Positions 31,871 to 40,041 of a stretch of DNA of 64,000 nt are shown here, one piece after another; position 1 is the first letter of the stretch, and each line of letters opens with the position of its first letter. Source of the stretch: a virus. The stretch lies in the IMG/VR virus record IMGVR_UViG_3300011271_000003, positions 1 through 64,000 of that record; one strand, 5' to 3'. A program made the position numbers and the translations under genes. The notes below the pieces were generated by a model, which saw nothing but the letters and a program-made list of their open reading frames with translations, searched no databases and was not told the DNA's origin.

Positions 31871-32262
31871 GATAGTGTCCCTTCTGTGTTCGCTTTCACG
31901 GTTCGCTTTCTAGGTGTACCGAAGTGCTCGTTGTAGTATCTCTCGACGTTCTGTCCTTGTGTCTTCGCCTCTAGGCAGTCTGGGGCGACACAGAGTTTAA
32001 TGTCGCACAGCTGATCGATGACGCAGCCCTTTGGAATCGGCCCCTTGAAGAGTATGTACGAGTACCTATGGGCCAGAATTGTTTTGCCACGGATTCTGGT
32101 GACGCCGTAACCGCTATAACCGTACTTTGGATCCTTCGATCCCCGACTTGTATGCCCTTTGTGCTCAGCGCCCTGCCAGATCCAGTGCTTACCGACTTTT
32201 ATAACCTGCTTATGCTCCAGGTTGTATTTACGTTGCTCGTCAGTAAGTCTCGGAGGCGCCAC
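31867..32262 (-). CDS. HNH-family protein with both catalytic histidines lost
   Basis: 131 residues from a GTG start. WIWQGA, GYGVTRIRGK and LAHRYSYILFKGPIP match small cargo-type HNH endonucleases, but the active site reads VIDQLCDIKLCVAPDCLEA: the usual DHLC His is Gln and the usual PxHL His is Cys. It overlaps the ssDNA-binding-like gene's start (ATGA). Probably catalytically dead. Confidence 0.65.
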   Translation of the reverse strand: MAPPRLTDEQRKYNLEHKQVIKVGKHWIWQGAEHKGHTSRGSKDPKYGYSGYGVTRIRGKTILAHRYSYILFKGPIPKGCVIDQLCDIKLCVAPDCLEAKTQGQNVERYYNEHFGTPRKRTVKANTEGTLS

Positions 32263-32268
32263 TGTTGT

Positions 32269-32490
32269 CTACCTCTCGAAGAGAAATACGCGCTGCCAGC
32301 TAGCGCGACTTGGTCCGGGCGCTACAGGCCAAATTTCTTTTATGGTCCAGCCATCGTCGAGAATATCACTGAGACCTATGATCTTTCCGAGGTCGCGTGG
32401 CGTACCCATGTCGGCGACTTGCGCGCCGGTAGTTTCGCTCACCTCTACATCGTCATGTACGTTAAGGGTCCGTACACTGTACTCAGACAT
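32269..32490 (-). CDS. Hypothetical protein (73 aa)
   Basis: Not recognised. AAAGG before the ATG. Acidic N-terminal half, then GWTIKEIWPVAPG and a basic end. Confidence 0.6.
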   Translation of the reverse strand: MSEYSVRTLNVHDDVEVSETTGAQVADMGTPRDLGKIIGLSDILDDGWTIKEIWPVAPGPSRASWQRVFLFER

Positions 32491-32516
32491 ATCGTTCGCC
32501 TTTCTGGTTCGCGTTC

Positions 32517-34184
32517 TCAGCTAGTTTCTGGCTTCTTGCTGATGCCTTGCGTGATTCCCTTGTAGATGTCTGCCATTGTCGGGTCGATCATAACATCCGG
32601 TAGATTCCCAGATCTGTCCTTTCCGATATATCCCTCGCGTGCGCCTGTAAGTAGCTTGCGGACAGGCTTGCCGTCTTCTGTCTTCATGTACAGGTAGGTG
32701 ACGACATCGAAGAACCCCGCCACCTCGAACGAGAGCTTCCCTGACAACTGAGGCATGTGCAGGATCGAGCCGTTCAGGGCGTCTTTCTCTTGCCGTTCGT
32801 GAGCTGTCATGATCACGTTGACGGGGAGGTCACGGTACTTGCGAACCCACTTGCGAATCTGCTCTATATTCTTACCCCACCTCCTGATATCCGGAATGTC
32901 TGGGTCCCAGTTCTTCTCTGGTTCTGCCATAAGCAGCTCGGCCATAAGCTGGGACATGTTCATTTTCTGGCACTCGGTAAGAGTATCCAGAATGACAGTG
33001 CGTGGCGCGTACTCTCCAGGTTGTACGCCATTGTAGCAGTTGTGGACGAAGATTCCCGCTCCTATGGCGAAGTTTCTTGTCGAAGTTTGAATGTCGAATG
33101 TGGGCTCTTCTCCTGCTGGCGTTATGGAGACTACTCTGTGGTTTTGCTTATTTTCCTGTAGGATCCTGTAGACGCGCGATACTGATAGATTCAGGTGCTC
33201 TGCTACTTGCATCCGTGTCCAGTCAGGGTGTTCTTGTATAGCAGTCGCAACTTGGTCACGACTGGACCCCTGACCTGGCCTGCCCCTCTTCTCATTGTAG
33301 TACTCCTGTAGTCCCGCTGCACTAGCTTGCTCTGACTCAGAAGTGTGCCACTTGAAGTCTGTCAGCTTAGAGTGATCTCCCCGTGAAAGGCACTCTAGGT
33401 TGTCAGGGTAGTTGTTGAATGTGTTGTTGGGATCAGCATCGTTGCGGTGGTGTACGACCATACCTTCAATATCCATGCCGAAGAACCTCGCTGCGACTCT
33501 GTGCATATACTCCAATGGAGTCGTCCATTTGTTGTCCGGCTTGACTACGTGGTACTGCTTTTTTGACTTACCTACTGTAACGGTGCTCACGGTAGCAGGC
33601 ATCAGCGATGTGCCTCGGATGAGCTTATCTACGCGTGCATAGGTTCCATCGCGCAGCATAAGAAGGTGGTCTCCAGTTGCCCTAAATCGAGAAAGATTCC
33701 CAACTCTGTCGTCGAGTACGACTTCGTATACAGGCTTAACGCCCTGTACGAAGACTTCCTCGACTAGGGCCGGCGTCCAGCCGTCTTCGTCCGTCCACCC
33801 CCAGACCCAGTCTCCCTTTTGTAGGGCGGCTATTAGCCTGTTCCTGTTGAGCGTAATGACTTCGGTGTCACCTGTCAGGCATTGTCGAGCTATCTGATCG
33901 TACACTGCCTCTAGCTGGGCCCAGGAGAGGCTTCCTTCCTCTGGAACCTTTTTGATCTCTGGAGCTGCATGCCGAAGCGTCATGTCCCCGCCCTCAATGT
34001 TGAGGTACAGGACCGGACGCATTGCGGGCACGTGATCCGCCGTAGCAGCCAGGAACGTCTTGCCGACGCCAGGCTGGCCATATATAAGTAGGTTGATATT
34101 GGCACGTGTGTCTCTGACCGGGGCAAAAGGAATGCCCGCGAACGTCTTTGGACTTACGACAACGTTTGCCGCCGGAGTGGTCAC
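32517..34184 (-). CDS. Sak4-like RecA-fold ATPase (ssDNA annealing/recombination) with intein
   Basis: 555-residue precursor, 274 after splicing. Start at GTG 34184 (AGAGGAG upstream, GTGA overlap). Walker A GQPGVGKT, Walker B TVILDTL after the intein, and a sensor-like VIMTAHERQ are as in the Sak4 group of phage recombination ATPases. It neighbours a Cas4-like exonuclease and a putative ssDNA-binding protein, so the three probably form one recombination system. Confidence 0.82.
   Translation of the reverse strand: MTTPAANVVVSPKTFAGIPFAPVRDTRANINLLIYGQPGVGKTFLAATADHVPAMRPVLYLNIEGGDMTLRHAAPEIKKVPEEGSLSWAQLEAVYDQIARQCLTGDTEVITLNRNRLIAALQKGDWVWGWTDEDGWTPALVEEVFVQGVKPVYEVVLDDRVGNLSRFRATGDHLLMLRDGTYARVDKLIRGTSLMPATVSTVTVGKSKKQYHVVKPDNKWTTPLEYMHRVAARFFGMDIEGMVVHHRNDADPNNTFNNYPDNLECLSRGDHSKLTDFKWHTSESEQASAAGLQEYYNEKRGRPGQGSSRDQVATAIQEHPDWTRMQVAEHLNLSVSRVYRILQENKQNHRVVSITPAGEEPTFDIQTSTRNFAIGAGIFVHNCYNGVQPGEYAPRTVILDTLTECQKMNMSQLMAELLMAEPEKNWDPDIPDIRRWGKNIEQIRKWVRKYRDLPVNVIMTAHERQEKDALNGSILHMPQLSGKLSFEVAGFFDVVTYLYMKTEDGKPVRKLLTGAREGYIGKDRSGNLPDVMIDPTMADIYKGITQGISKKPETS
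33039..33881 (-). mobile_element. Intein in the Sak4-like gene, HNH type (281 aa)
   Basis: Starts CLTGDTEVITL after IARQ and ends GIFVHN before Cys+1. Instead of LAGLIDADG it has an HNH core (MVVHHRNDADPNN with PDNLE) and a helix-turn-helix-like tail (MQVAEHLNLSVSRVYRIL). Splicing residues are complete. Confidence 0.92.
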
Positions 34185-34393
34185 TGGCGCTCCTCTTTGC
34201 ATGGGCTGCCGTTGAGCATACATTCTGCCGCTACAAGTACTGCTTCAGCATAGCCTTCGTCGTGTGACTCCCAGCCATGCTCGCCTTCGACGTGTTCCCA
34301 GAGCTTCTCAGGATCAATTCCGACCGCAAGACCTATACGGTCGCACTCAGTTGGCCTGGGATCGAGGTCTATCCAGGGTTCGCCTACACTCAC
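34181..34393 (-). CDS. Hypothetical protein (70 aa)
   Basis: Start chosen at GTG 34393, overlapping the previous stop (GTGA) after TTGGAG. Acidic, with DYxx-free helical C-terminus (SHDEGYAEAVLVAAECML). No family recognised. Confidence 0.6.
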   Translation of the reverse strand: MSVGEPWIDLDPRPTECDRIGLAVGIDPEKLWEHVEGEHGWESHDEGYAEAVLVAAECMLNGSPCKEERQ

Positions 34394-34677
34394 TGGCGCT
34401 CCAATACGGAGTGGGACGGAGGTACTTGGACGGCTGGTTCCGTAACTGTCCAGGGGCCAGCCTGTTCGCAACCTTTGGTTCTGTCGCAGAAGAACGTTTG
34501 GCGAACATCTATCTGAAGGTGTTTAAGTGCCTCTGCTGCATGTATTGCCAGTGTGTCACCTGTAGGAATGACGGTAAGTGAGTTCTGATGTACTGCATGA
34601 GCGTGTACTGTTACGTCTCCTACGAATCCAGGTTTGGAGCACACACCACACGAGCTACCAAAGACGAACTTCTTCAT
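34390..34677 (-). CDS. Small Cys-rich protein (95 aa)
   Basis: GSSCGVCSKPGF near the N-terminus and C-x5-C later suggest a zinc ribbon. Middle is Ala/His-rich helix (AIHAAEALKHLQ). Not recognised further. Confidence 0.55.
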   Translation of the reverse strand: MKKFVFGSSCGVCSKPGFVGDVTVHAHAVHQNSLTVIPTGDTLAIHAAEALKHLQIDVRQTFFCDRTKGCEQAGPWTVTEPAVQVPPSHSVLERQ

Positions 34678-34775
34678 TCTGACTACCTTTCAGCCTGTTG
34701 TTCTCTTTATCCGCCAGCCGTACCAGGTAGCGATGTCAACATAAGCCTTGGCGAGGCTCCCAGCGGAGAAAGACG

Positions 34776-35264
34776 TTATCTGATGGCACTATCCACCTCT
34801 AGGTTCAGTCTTGCAAACTCTCCGAAAAGTTCCTTCGCTTTCTCATCGTATGCCCTTGCTGCCTCAACCTCATCGTCGAAGTAGCCCAGGTGATAGTGTT
34901 CGCCTGTACAGTTTACGTAAGCAACCCACTTACCTCTTCGCTTGTACCAGGAGACACCTTTGAATCGACTTGACCCTCTACGCGACGTAGAGTTAGCGAG
35001 GTTCTGTGCGTGGGTTGCTTCTCGTAGGTTGGTCCTAACATTGTTTAGTCCGTTTCCGTCTTTGTGGTCAATCTGAACTCTACCCATGATAAGGTTATGC
35101 ATGTAAATATAAGTAGTCTGATAGTCCTTCGTCTTGCTAGCTCTGGCGTACACAAGCCAGGGGTTACAGGTAGGCGTAAAAGGGTACCACTTGCGCCTGC
35201 TAACCAGGTCGTAGTCTTCGTCGTCAATAAAGGCCACGGCGCTACCTACCGGTATCTCTCTCAT
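34776..35264 (-). CDS. HNH-AP2 homing endonuclease
   Basis: 162 residues; GTG/ATG start overlapping the nuclease stop. The HNH core (MGRVQIDHKDGNGLNNVRTN) is followed by an AP2 DNA-binding domain (SRFKGVSWYKRRGKWVAYV...YDEKAKELFGEFARLN). A free-standing mobile gene placed between two recombination genes. About 100 non-coding bases (34678-34775) follow. Confidence 0.85.
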   Translation of the reverse strand: MREIPVGSAVAFIDDEDYDLVSRRKWYPFTPTCNPWLVYARASKTKDYQTTYIYMHNLIMGRVQIDHKDGNGLNNVRTNLREATHAQNLANSTSRRGSSRFKGVSWYKRRGKWVAYVNCTGEHYHLGYFDDEVEAARAYDEKAKELFGEFARLNLEVDSAIR

Positions 35265-37426
35265 CACTCGCCCCCTTTAGACTCTGTGCTGGCGCCCAAC
35301 TTTTGTCGTACGTAGTACGGGAGTCTTCGCTCATACAGAGTGTTAAGTGTGTACTGATAGTCTTGTCCGGAGTTTTGGGAAATGCAGGGTGTTTGGAAAG
35401 CGCAGAAGTTGCAACCGAATTTTCCAGGGGAAGGGTAAATACGGAGGTTCGGGTCGATCATGTCTCGGACTTCGGCTAGTAGGTTCTTTTCGACCTGATC
35501 CAGTTCGTAGTCGGACTTGTACACAATGAACCTACGGTAGTAATCGGTTCCGGCTGTTTTAAGGTGCTCGAGGAACTCGTCGTACGCACCTTCTTGCCAC
35601 GCCTCTGTGTCGAACTCTTTAATGTGTGCGAGGTAGACTTCGTAGCTCGTGGCCTGATTTACGTTAACGCTAAACAACCTGCCAAGACGTCGCTGCTTGT
35701 TCTCCTTGGGAGGTTCCGGAAATGCTTTACGTTGTTCGTGATAGATGAAACCACGAACGTTCAGATTCAGCTTCTTTCTTAGCGCCATACAATAGCTGTT
35801 TCCTGTTACTACTATCTGGCCATTCTGACGCATTACCCAGGTGCCGAGGCGAGTAGTTGGGCACCAAACTGGTCGAGGCTCTGGCAGATTAGTTGTTACT
35901 ATTGTTCTAGTCCACTTGCGTGGCTCACTTACAACAGTTTGTTGGCACCTCTTGGCGCCATGCTGAGTAGTTGGATACTTGCCTGAGAGGAAAAAAGCTA
36001 GGCAAAATAGGTCGTTCTTCAGTCCTGGGTTCTGGTGGAACTTATTAGAGTGCCCTTCTGCGAGGATGATAGTCTCACAGAATACTTGACGTGCCTTAGG
36101 CGCTAGCCCGAGGACGAACGATTCCCACCCGTCTAGTTCGTAATTGAGCTTGGCCTTGTCTAGTAGCCGCCGGAAGAAAGGAGCACGCAAGTGCCACTTC
36201 AACCCCTGGACGCCCTTTCCTTGGGGTCCGAACCCTCCGCTGAACTTCGAGATGCTAGAGTAGCAGTCGCTAAACCTATCGAGGAGGCTCTGAATCTCTT
36301 TAACGTACTTGCTCTGAGCAATTGTTACCTGAACGCCTCTGGGTCCTCTGCTGATGTTTCCGTCTGACAGCACCCAGGCAATAACAGCTGCCTCGTCAGG
36401 AGTAATATCGTTAGTAGGGTTGTCCAGCTCGGCTGCTAGTACGACGTAGGCTTGTTGTTGTCCGTTCTTGAGCGCCTGAAGCTGATACGCTCCATGGTCT
36501 GGCGTTGTTGTGTGAGTTCGCTTCGCCCATCTATGTTCGGGAGTTGTGATAAAGTCGAAGGACTTTGCTCTAGAACGAACAACGCTCGTTGGTCCATACA
36601 CGTTGACGTCCTCTAGGAGAGTCCACTCTAGAGCGTCTTCTTTTCCGTTATAGCCGAGGACCTCTTCGCCTACGACAAGCTGATTGTGGTGCTTCCAGCC
36701 ACTACGAGTAAGAATTTCTGAGTCAAGTGGTACACAGGCGATTTGATCATCGAGCTCCAGGAAGACTTCACTGGTAGAAAGTTGCGCTGCAGTCTTCCAG
36801 TCCCAGGTGGGCTTTAAAATCCAGTAGTACCCCTCCATGTCGTGAACGACCAAGTCTACGCGCCCGGAGAGAACTACAGGATTTCCAAACCACCTCCCTC
36901 CGCCGTTCTTGGCGAAGGCTTTTCGACAGGTGACACACTTGCAAAAGACTTGCTCGCCGTTCTCGTCTGTCAAAGGTACGTCGAAGCTGGCTTCAACATA
37001 CACGGGAACGTACTTGGCCTGGATGTCTGCAAGCTGATTATTAACGTAGTACCAAATCATCCCCCGGCCTAGACGGACTCGCTCGGAATAGTCTTCTTCG
37101 ACCTCACCTCCGAGCGCTTGCTCTCCGTTAGCGCGTAGGTACTCTCGCATCTGTTGTTCGCAGATGTCGAAGAAGGCCTTCTCGGCTAGGGCCCCCAAAA
37201 CCTTAGGGTGGTATTTCCAGGTTGCCGGGTTATGCAGCACCTCCATCGCCTTATGGTACGCTATTCCGAACTCAAGCGGTTTGGCTGTCACTGTGGGATA
37301 GTAATTCTGTCTGAACAACCAGTTCCACCTACGTCGACATCCTCTGAACGATCTGCGCTCGCTGGTGTGTATCTCGTGCATGAGCCCACGAGCAATCATA
37401 TCCTCAGCGTAGACAGCTAGGGCCAC
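35264..37426 (-). CDS. Cas4-like PD-(D/E)XK exonuclease with Fe-S cysteines and intein
   Basis: 720-residue precursor, 407 after splicing; GTG start with AAAGGA. Residues: early Cys in FRGCRRRW, GRVDLVV, DWKTA of the PD-(D/E)XK site, the QxxxY motif (DDQIA/SYCMAL) split by the intein, and CNFCAFQTPC, completing the four cysteines of a Cas4/AddB-type cluster. An extra C-x2-C pair (CKCVTC) lies in the middle. Likely the exonuclease partner of the Sak4-like ATPase. Confidence 0.85.
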   Translation of the reverse strand: MALAVYAEDMIARGLMHEIHTSERRSFRGCRRRWNWLFRQNYYPTVTAKPLEFGIAYHKAMEVLHNPATWKYHPKVLGALAEKAFFDICEQQMREYLRANGEQALGGEVEEDYSERVRLGRGMIWYYVNNQLADIQAKYVPVYVEASFDVPLTDENGEQVFCKCVTCRKAFAKNGGGRWFGNPVVLSGRVDLVVHDMEGYYWILKPTWDWKTAAQLSTSEVFLELDDQIACVPLDSEILTRSGWKHHNQLVVGEEVLGYNGKEDALEWTLLEDVNVYGPTSVVRSRAKSFDFITTPEHRWAKRTHTTTPDHGAYQLQALKNGQQQAYVVLAAELDNPTNDITPDEAAVIAWVLSDGNISRGPRGVQVTIAQSKYVKEIQSLLDRFSDCYSSISKFSGGFGPQGKGVQGLKWHLRAPFFRRLLDKAKLNYELDGWESFVLGLAPKARQVFCETIILAEGHSNKFHQNPGLKNDLFCLAFFLSGKYPTTQHGAKRCQQTVVSEPRKWTRTIVTTNLPEPRPVWCPTTRLGTWVMRQNGQIVVTGNSYCMALRKKLNLNVRGFIYHEQRKAFPEPPKENKQRRLGRLFSVNVNQATSYEVYLAHIKEFDTEAWQEGAYDEFLEHLKTAGTDYYRRFIVYKSDYELDQVEKNLLAEVRDMIDPNLRIYPSPGKFGCNFCAFQTPCISQNSGQDYQYTLNTLYERRLPYYVRQKLGASTESKGGE
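35798..36736 (-). mobile_element. Intein splitting the QxxxY motif, LAGLIDADG type (313 aa)
   Basis: Begins CVPLDSEILT and ends IVVTGN before Ser+1; the penultimate residue is Gly instead of the usual His. A LAGLIDADG-like motif is AAVIAWVLSDGNIS. Cys1, terminal Asn and Ser+1 are present, so splicing is expected although with a non-standard last pair. Confidence 0.9.
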
Positions 37427-37488
37427 TTAGAGGTCCTTTTCTTCTCGCATAGCAATCTTACAGCCTGTCGCGTTCGCTGCTGTAGCGA

Positions 37489-37503
37489 TCAGAATTGCTT
37501 CAT
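37489..37503 (-). other. Five-codon leader ORF after a strong promoter
   Basis: ATG AAG CAA TTC TGA, with AGGAGG (37508-37513) at normal distance, between the 37.5-kb promoter and the Cas4-like gene. Could be a leader peptide; in the -1 frame the sequence stays open to a TAA adjoining the next GTG. Confidence 0.4.
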
Positions 37504-37535
37504 AGGGCCTCCTAATGTGTTTGTTCTTACATATA

Positions 37536-37564
37536 ATTATACTTGGAACTCTCTTGGATCACAA
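37536..37564 (-). promoter_or_regulatory. Sigma70-type promoter
   Basis: On the minus strand TTGTGA (37559-37564), 17 bases, TATAAT (37536-37541). It lies 110 bases before the Cas4-like gene in an AT-rich gap and should drive the recombination operon. Confidence 0.8.
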
Positions 37565-37621
37565 GGGTTTCGCTACCAGGTCATTTAAGTTCCCGCCAGT
37601 GAAAGCCGGGACGTGTATCCT

Positions 37622-38047
37622 TTAGCACCTACAGGCAACATAGCCACATCTGTTACAGACTACACGGCCACGTCGCGCAGCGTGTCGTACTCTGCTACAC
37701 ACCTTACATTCGTGCGAGACCGTGTGAACGCCAAATAGCGCTTTGAGGTGCCCGTTACTACAGTACGGGCTGTATGCTTCTGCTATGTTCTCTTTGTGTG
37801 TAATAGGCCGCACATGCTCCCAGAACGCACGCTTGTCTTTCTTTCGTATGTGTCCGAGCTCGAAACCTTCAGGTACTTCTCCTACGAAGTGGTTGTATGC
37901 GACTAGGTGCGCAGGATGGCTTATCCAAGCTAGACAGAATTGTCCGTATCCCCAGGATCCGTACGTGCCACCACGCCAGTTCCAGCAGCCCGTTTCTAGA
38001 TCTACCACGCAAAAGCTGTAGAAGCGCCTGAGGTCAGCTTCTGACAT
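37622..38047 (-). CDS. HNH endonuclease with C-terminal zinc ribbon
   Basis: 141 residues from ATG 38047. CWNWRGG, GYGQF, ELGHIRKKDKRAFWEHVRP and ITHKEN form a cargo-type HNH core. The tail has C-x2-C pairs ending NRCGYVACRC, shared with two other genes in this window (46680-47093 and 52507-52875). Confidence 0.7.
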   Translation of the reverse strand: MSEADLRRFYSFCVVDLETGCWNWRGGTYGSWGYGQFCLAWISHPAHLVAYNHFVGEVPEGFELGHIRKKDKRAFWEHVRPITHKENIAEAYSPYCSNGHLKALFGVHTVSHECKVCSRVRHAARRGRVVCNRCGYVACRC

Positions 38048-38054
38048 AAGCAAC

Positions 38055-38378
38055 CTAGTCAATTGGCCCACTCCTTGTGTTGACCATAAGTCCACAGGCT
38101 AGGAGCGCCTCAGTTAGTTCCAACTTCAGGCCTGCTATATCTCCCGGCATAGTGTCTTCCGCCTTGATACCATATACTCGGAGCGCTGCTCTGGCAAGTC
38201 GGAGTTGTGCCAGTCTGATTTCGCCATAACTAAAGGGTGCGCCTGGGGCCTCCGGGTCGAGCTGGTTTGAATGGTATGCGGACCTAGGTCCGTCCACAAG
38301 CGTCGCCCCTGTGTCTCGTCCTTGTTGGAAGTGGCCGGCACGTCTGACTGGAATAACCATACTGCTTCGGTGTCGCAT
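38055..38378 (-). CDS. Hypothetical protein (107 aa)
   Basis: Start chosen at ATG 38378 (GGAGA upstream); a TTG at 38393 is possible. C-terminal helical half (EIRLAQLRLARAALRVYG). Not recognised. Confidence 0.55.
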   Translation of the reverse strand: MRHRSSMVIPVRRAGHFQQGRDTGATLVDGPRSAYHSNQLDPEAPGAPFSYGEIRLAQLRLARAALRVYGIKAEDTMPGDIAGLKLELTEALLACGLMVNTRSGPID

Positions 38379-38393
38379 ACATTCTCCGTTCAA

Positions 38394-38606
38394 GGTCCGG
38401 CCCGAGCCCGTAGGGGACTATCCGCCGACGCAACCGCCTACCAGGATTGTGTTCACCTCCTTCCGAGTGGCAAGCTTGACCACTCAAGCCCCTGCACGGC
38501 TGGCGTCCCCGGAGAGTCCTCGCCACTCTCGCCGTGTCGGCGGCAGCCTGTCAATTCAGGTCGTTTCCGTGTCGGGAATTCAGTGGTCAAGCTCTTTCCT
38601 TATCGT
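38394..38606. other. Non-coding gap with 12-bp inverted repeat
   Basis: 213 bp with no convincing gene. AGCTTGACCACT at 38473-38484 pairs with 38582-38593. A full-length ribosome-site-like GGAAGGAGGTGA on the minus strand (about 38449-38460) is followed by only a short frame ending TAG. Possibly a structured leader. Confidence 0.5.
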
Positions 38607-38987
38607 TTAGGTACTCGCTGTCTCTTTTACCCACTGCTCTCGTAGGTCCGGCAGAAGGTTATTGCCAGATGCGACAACCATGTTCTTAACGAAGTCTCTG
38701 ACTACGTCAGCGTGAGGTCTGCGACAGCCTGGCTCTGCATGCACATACCAACCAAATTTCTTGGTCTGTGCATAGCCGCCTCTACCCGTGTTGTGCTGGC
38801 AGGCAAGTGTTGGCTTTGCCACCACAGCTTCCATAGTGGAAGAAGCAGCCACTATGGCACCGAGGGCTACAAGCTCATTCTCAGCCTCTTCTGCCGAAGT
38901 GTCGTCGCTTTCCCACTTGTCCTTCAGGTGAATGAACCGCTCGGCTGCAGCGTTGTCTCTGAACGACAGTATGACTACCCTGGCCAT
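38607..38987 (-). CDS. Hypothetical protein (126 aa)
   Basis: Helical first half with many Glu; then CQHNTGRGG and a later EPGCRRPH that could hold a metal. Not recognised. Overlaps the membrane-protein gene by 13 bases. Confidence 0.6.
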   Translation of the reverse strand: MARVVILSFRDNAAAERFIHLKDKWESDDTSAEEAENELVALGAIVAASSTMEAVVAKPTLACQHNTGRGGYAQTKKFGWYVHAEPGCRRPHADVVRDFVKNMVVASGNNLLPDLREQWVKETAST

Positions 38988-39364
38988 GATTCGACTCTCC
39001 TCACTGCGTGGCGTCCCATTCCATTACACCCTCGACTAGTATAGGGAGGCCCGCATCGGACCGTGTTGGCTAGTGGTGGCTTGAAGAATCCTCCACGTAC
39101 GGCATTGATTCGTATGCTCTTCGGGATTGCTCCATATGCTCCGGTAGTAGGATCTTTATAGAGGACTCCACAGCCGTCGCAGGCTGTGCAGCGCTGCCAA
39201 CGTAGCTTAGTCTTACTGAACTGAGCTATGTGCCAGCGCATGTTTCCTGCTCTGTACCACATTACTCCGATAGCAATGAACACTGCGGCCACCGCGAGCA
39301 CTGCGATTGCGATAAGCCAGTTCAGGAAGTCCTGAAACTGAGTCAGTATATGTTGGGCTGCCAA
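38975..39364 (-). CDS. Membrane-anchored zinc-finger protein
   Basis: 129 residues from TTG 39364 (AAGGAG upstream). One span near residues 15-37 (LIAIAVLAVAAVFIAIGVMW), then RCTACDGCG and later RGCNGMGRH, a DnaJ-type CxxCxGxG pattern. Suggests a membrane-tethered zinc domain facing one side; function unknown. Confidence 0.65.
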   Translation of the reverse strand: MAAQHILTQFQDFLNWLIAIAVLAVAAVFIAIGVMWYRAGNMRWHIAQFSKTKLRWQRCTACDGCGVLYKDPTTGAYGAIPKSIRINAVRGGFFKPPLANTVRCGPPYTSRGCNGMGRHAVRRVESWPG

Positions 39365-39366
39365 GG

Positions 39367-39531
39367 TTACTCCTTTCTGTACACGGTAGTGATCCTGATC
39401 TTTCGGAAGACCACCTTCTTGTTGAGAGGATCATTCACTGGGTAGGCAACGAGCTTAAACAGCTGAAGTGCCTCGAGGCACTTCAAGGCCTCCTCATCGC
39501 CGGAGGAGTCGAACCCGATCACGATCACCAC
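39367..39531 (-). CDS. Hypothetical protein (54 aa)
   Basis: Start chosen at GTG 39531, just after the upstream stop. Helix then basic strands (PLNKKVVFRKIRITTVYRK). A longer reading from 39657 lies over another gene and is less likely. Confidence 0.5.
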   Translation of the reverse strand: MVIVIGFDSSGDEEALKCLEALQLFKLVAYPVNDPLNKKVVFRKIRITTVYRKE

Positions 39532-39532
39532 G

Positions 39533-39862
39533 TCACTCGTCGAACCCGATGACGTCGATGGTACCGGTGTGTACTTCAGGCAGTACGTGTCCTGAGCTAT
39601 ACCAGAAGCCTCCGTGGTGTCTGTAGAACAGTCCTTCGCTGACGCGGCGAAGGACATCGAGTGCGGTCATGATCTGTGTGTTGTCTGCCTGGTAGACAAG
39701 GTCTAGAGGCTCCATGTTTGGATCGATTAGAAGTTCGAGGTTGAATTCGTCCGCGTAGTGCGCGGCAGCGACATAGCAGTACTCAGGAATAGCCGTGGGG
39801 TCTCGCACCGTGTTCAGTAGGACATACAGGCGCTTGATGTCATTCGGGTTCATCTTTATCAT
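39533..39862 (-). CDS. Hypothetical protein (109 aa)
   Basis: Not recognised. ATGA overlap with the gene upstream. Helical N-terminal half, aromatic and His-rich C-terminal half (LFYRHHGGFWYSSGH). Confidence 0.6.
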   Translation of the reverse strand: MIKMNPNDIKRLYVLLNTVRDPTAIPEYCYVAAAHYADEFNLELLIDPNMEPLDLVYQADNTQIMTALDVLRRVSEGLFYRHHGGFWYSSGHVLPEVHTGTIDVIGFDE

Positions 39863-40041
39863 GGCTTATCGTGCACCTCACCGTCGATGTAGGAGTAGTG
39901 TTGTCCTTCTTGACAGGCTGACCCCTGTCTATGCAGGTGCACGATTACTACACTGTTTGGACCGTCTGTCACCGACTTGGCTGCAGCATCCTCGAGAGTC
40001 CTCTGTTTGTCGATCCCCTCAAAGACATACATATTTCTCAT
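39859..40041 (-). CDS. Hypothetical protein (60 aa)
   Basis: Not recognised. Alpha/beta pattern (AAAKSVTDGPNSVVIVHLHR). Overlaps its downstream neighbour and touches its upstream neighbour. Confidence 0.6.
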   Translation of the reverse strand: MRNMYVFEGIDKQRTLEDAAAKSVTDGPNSVVIVHLHRQGSACQEGQHYSYIDGEVHDKP

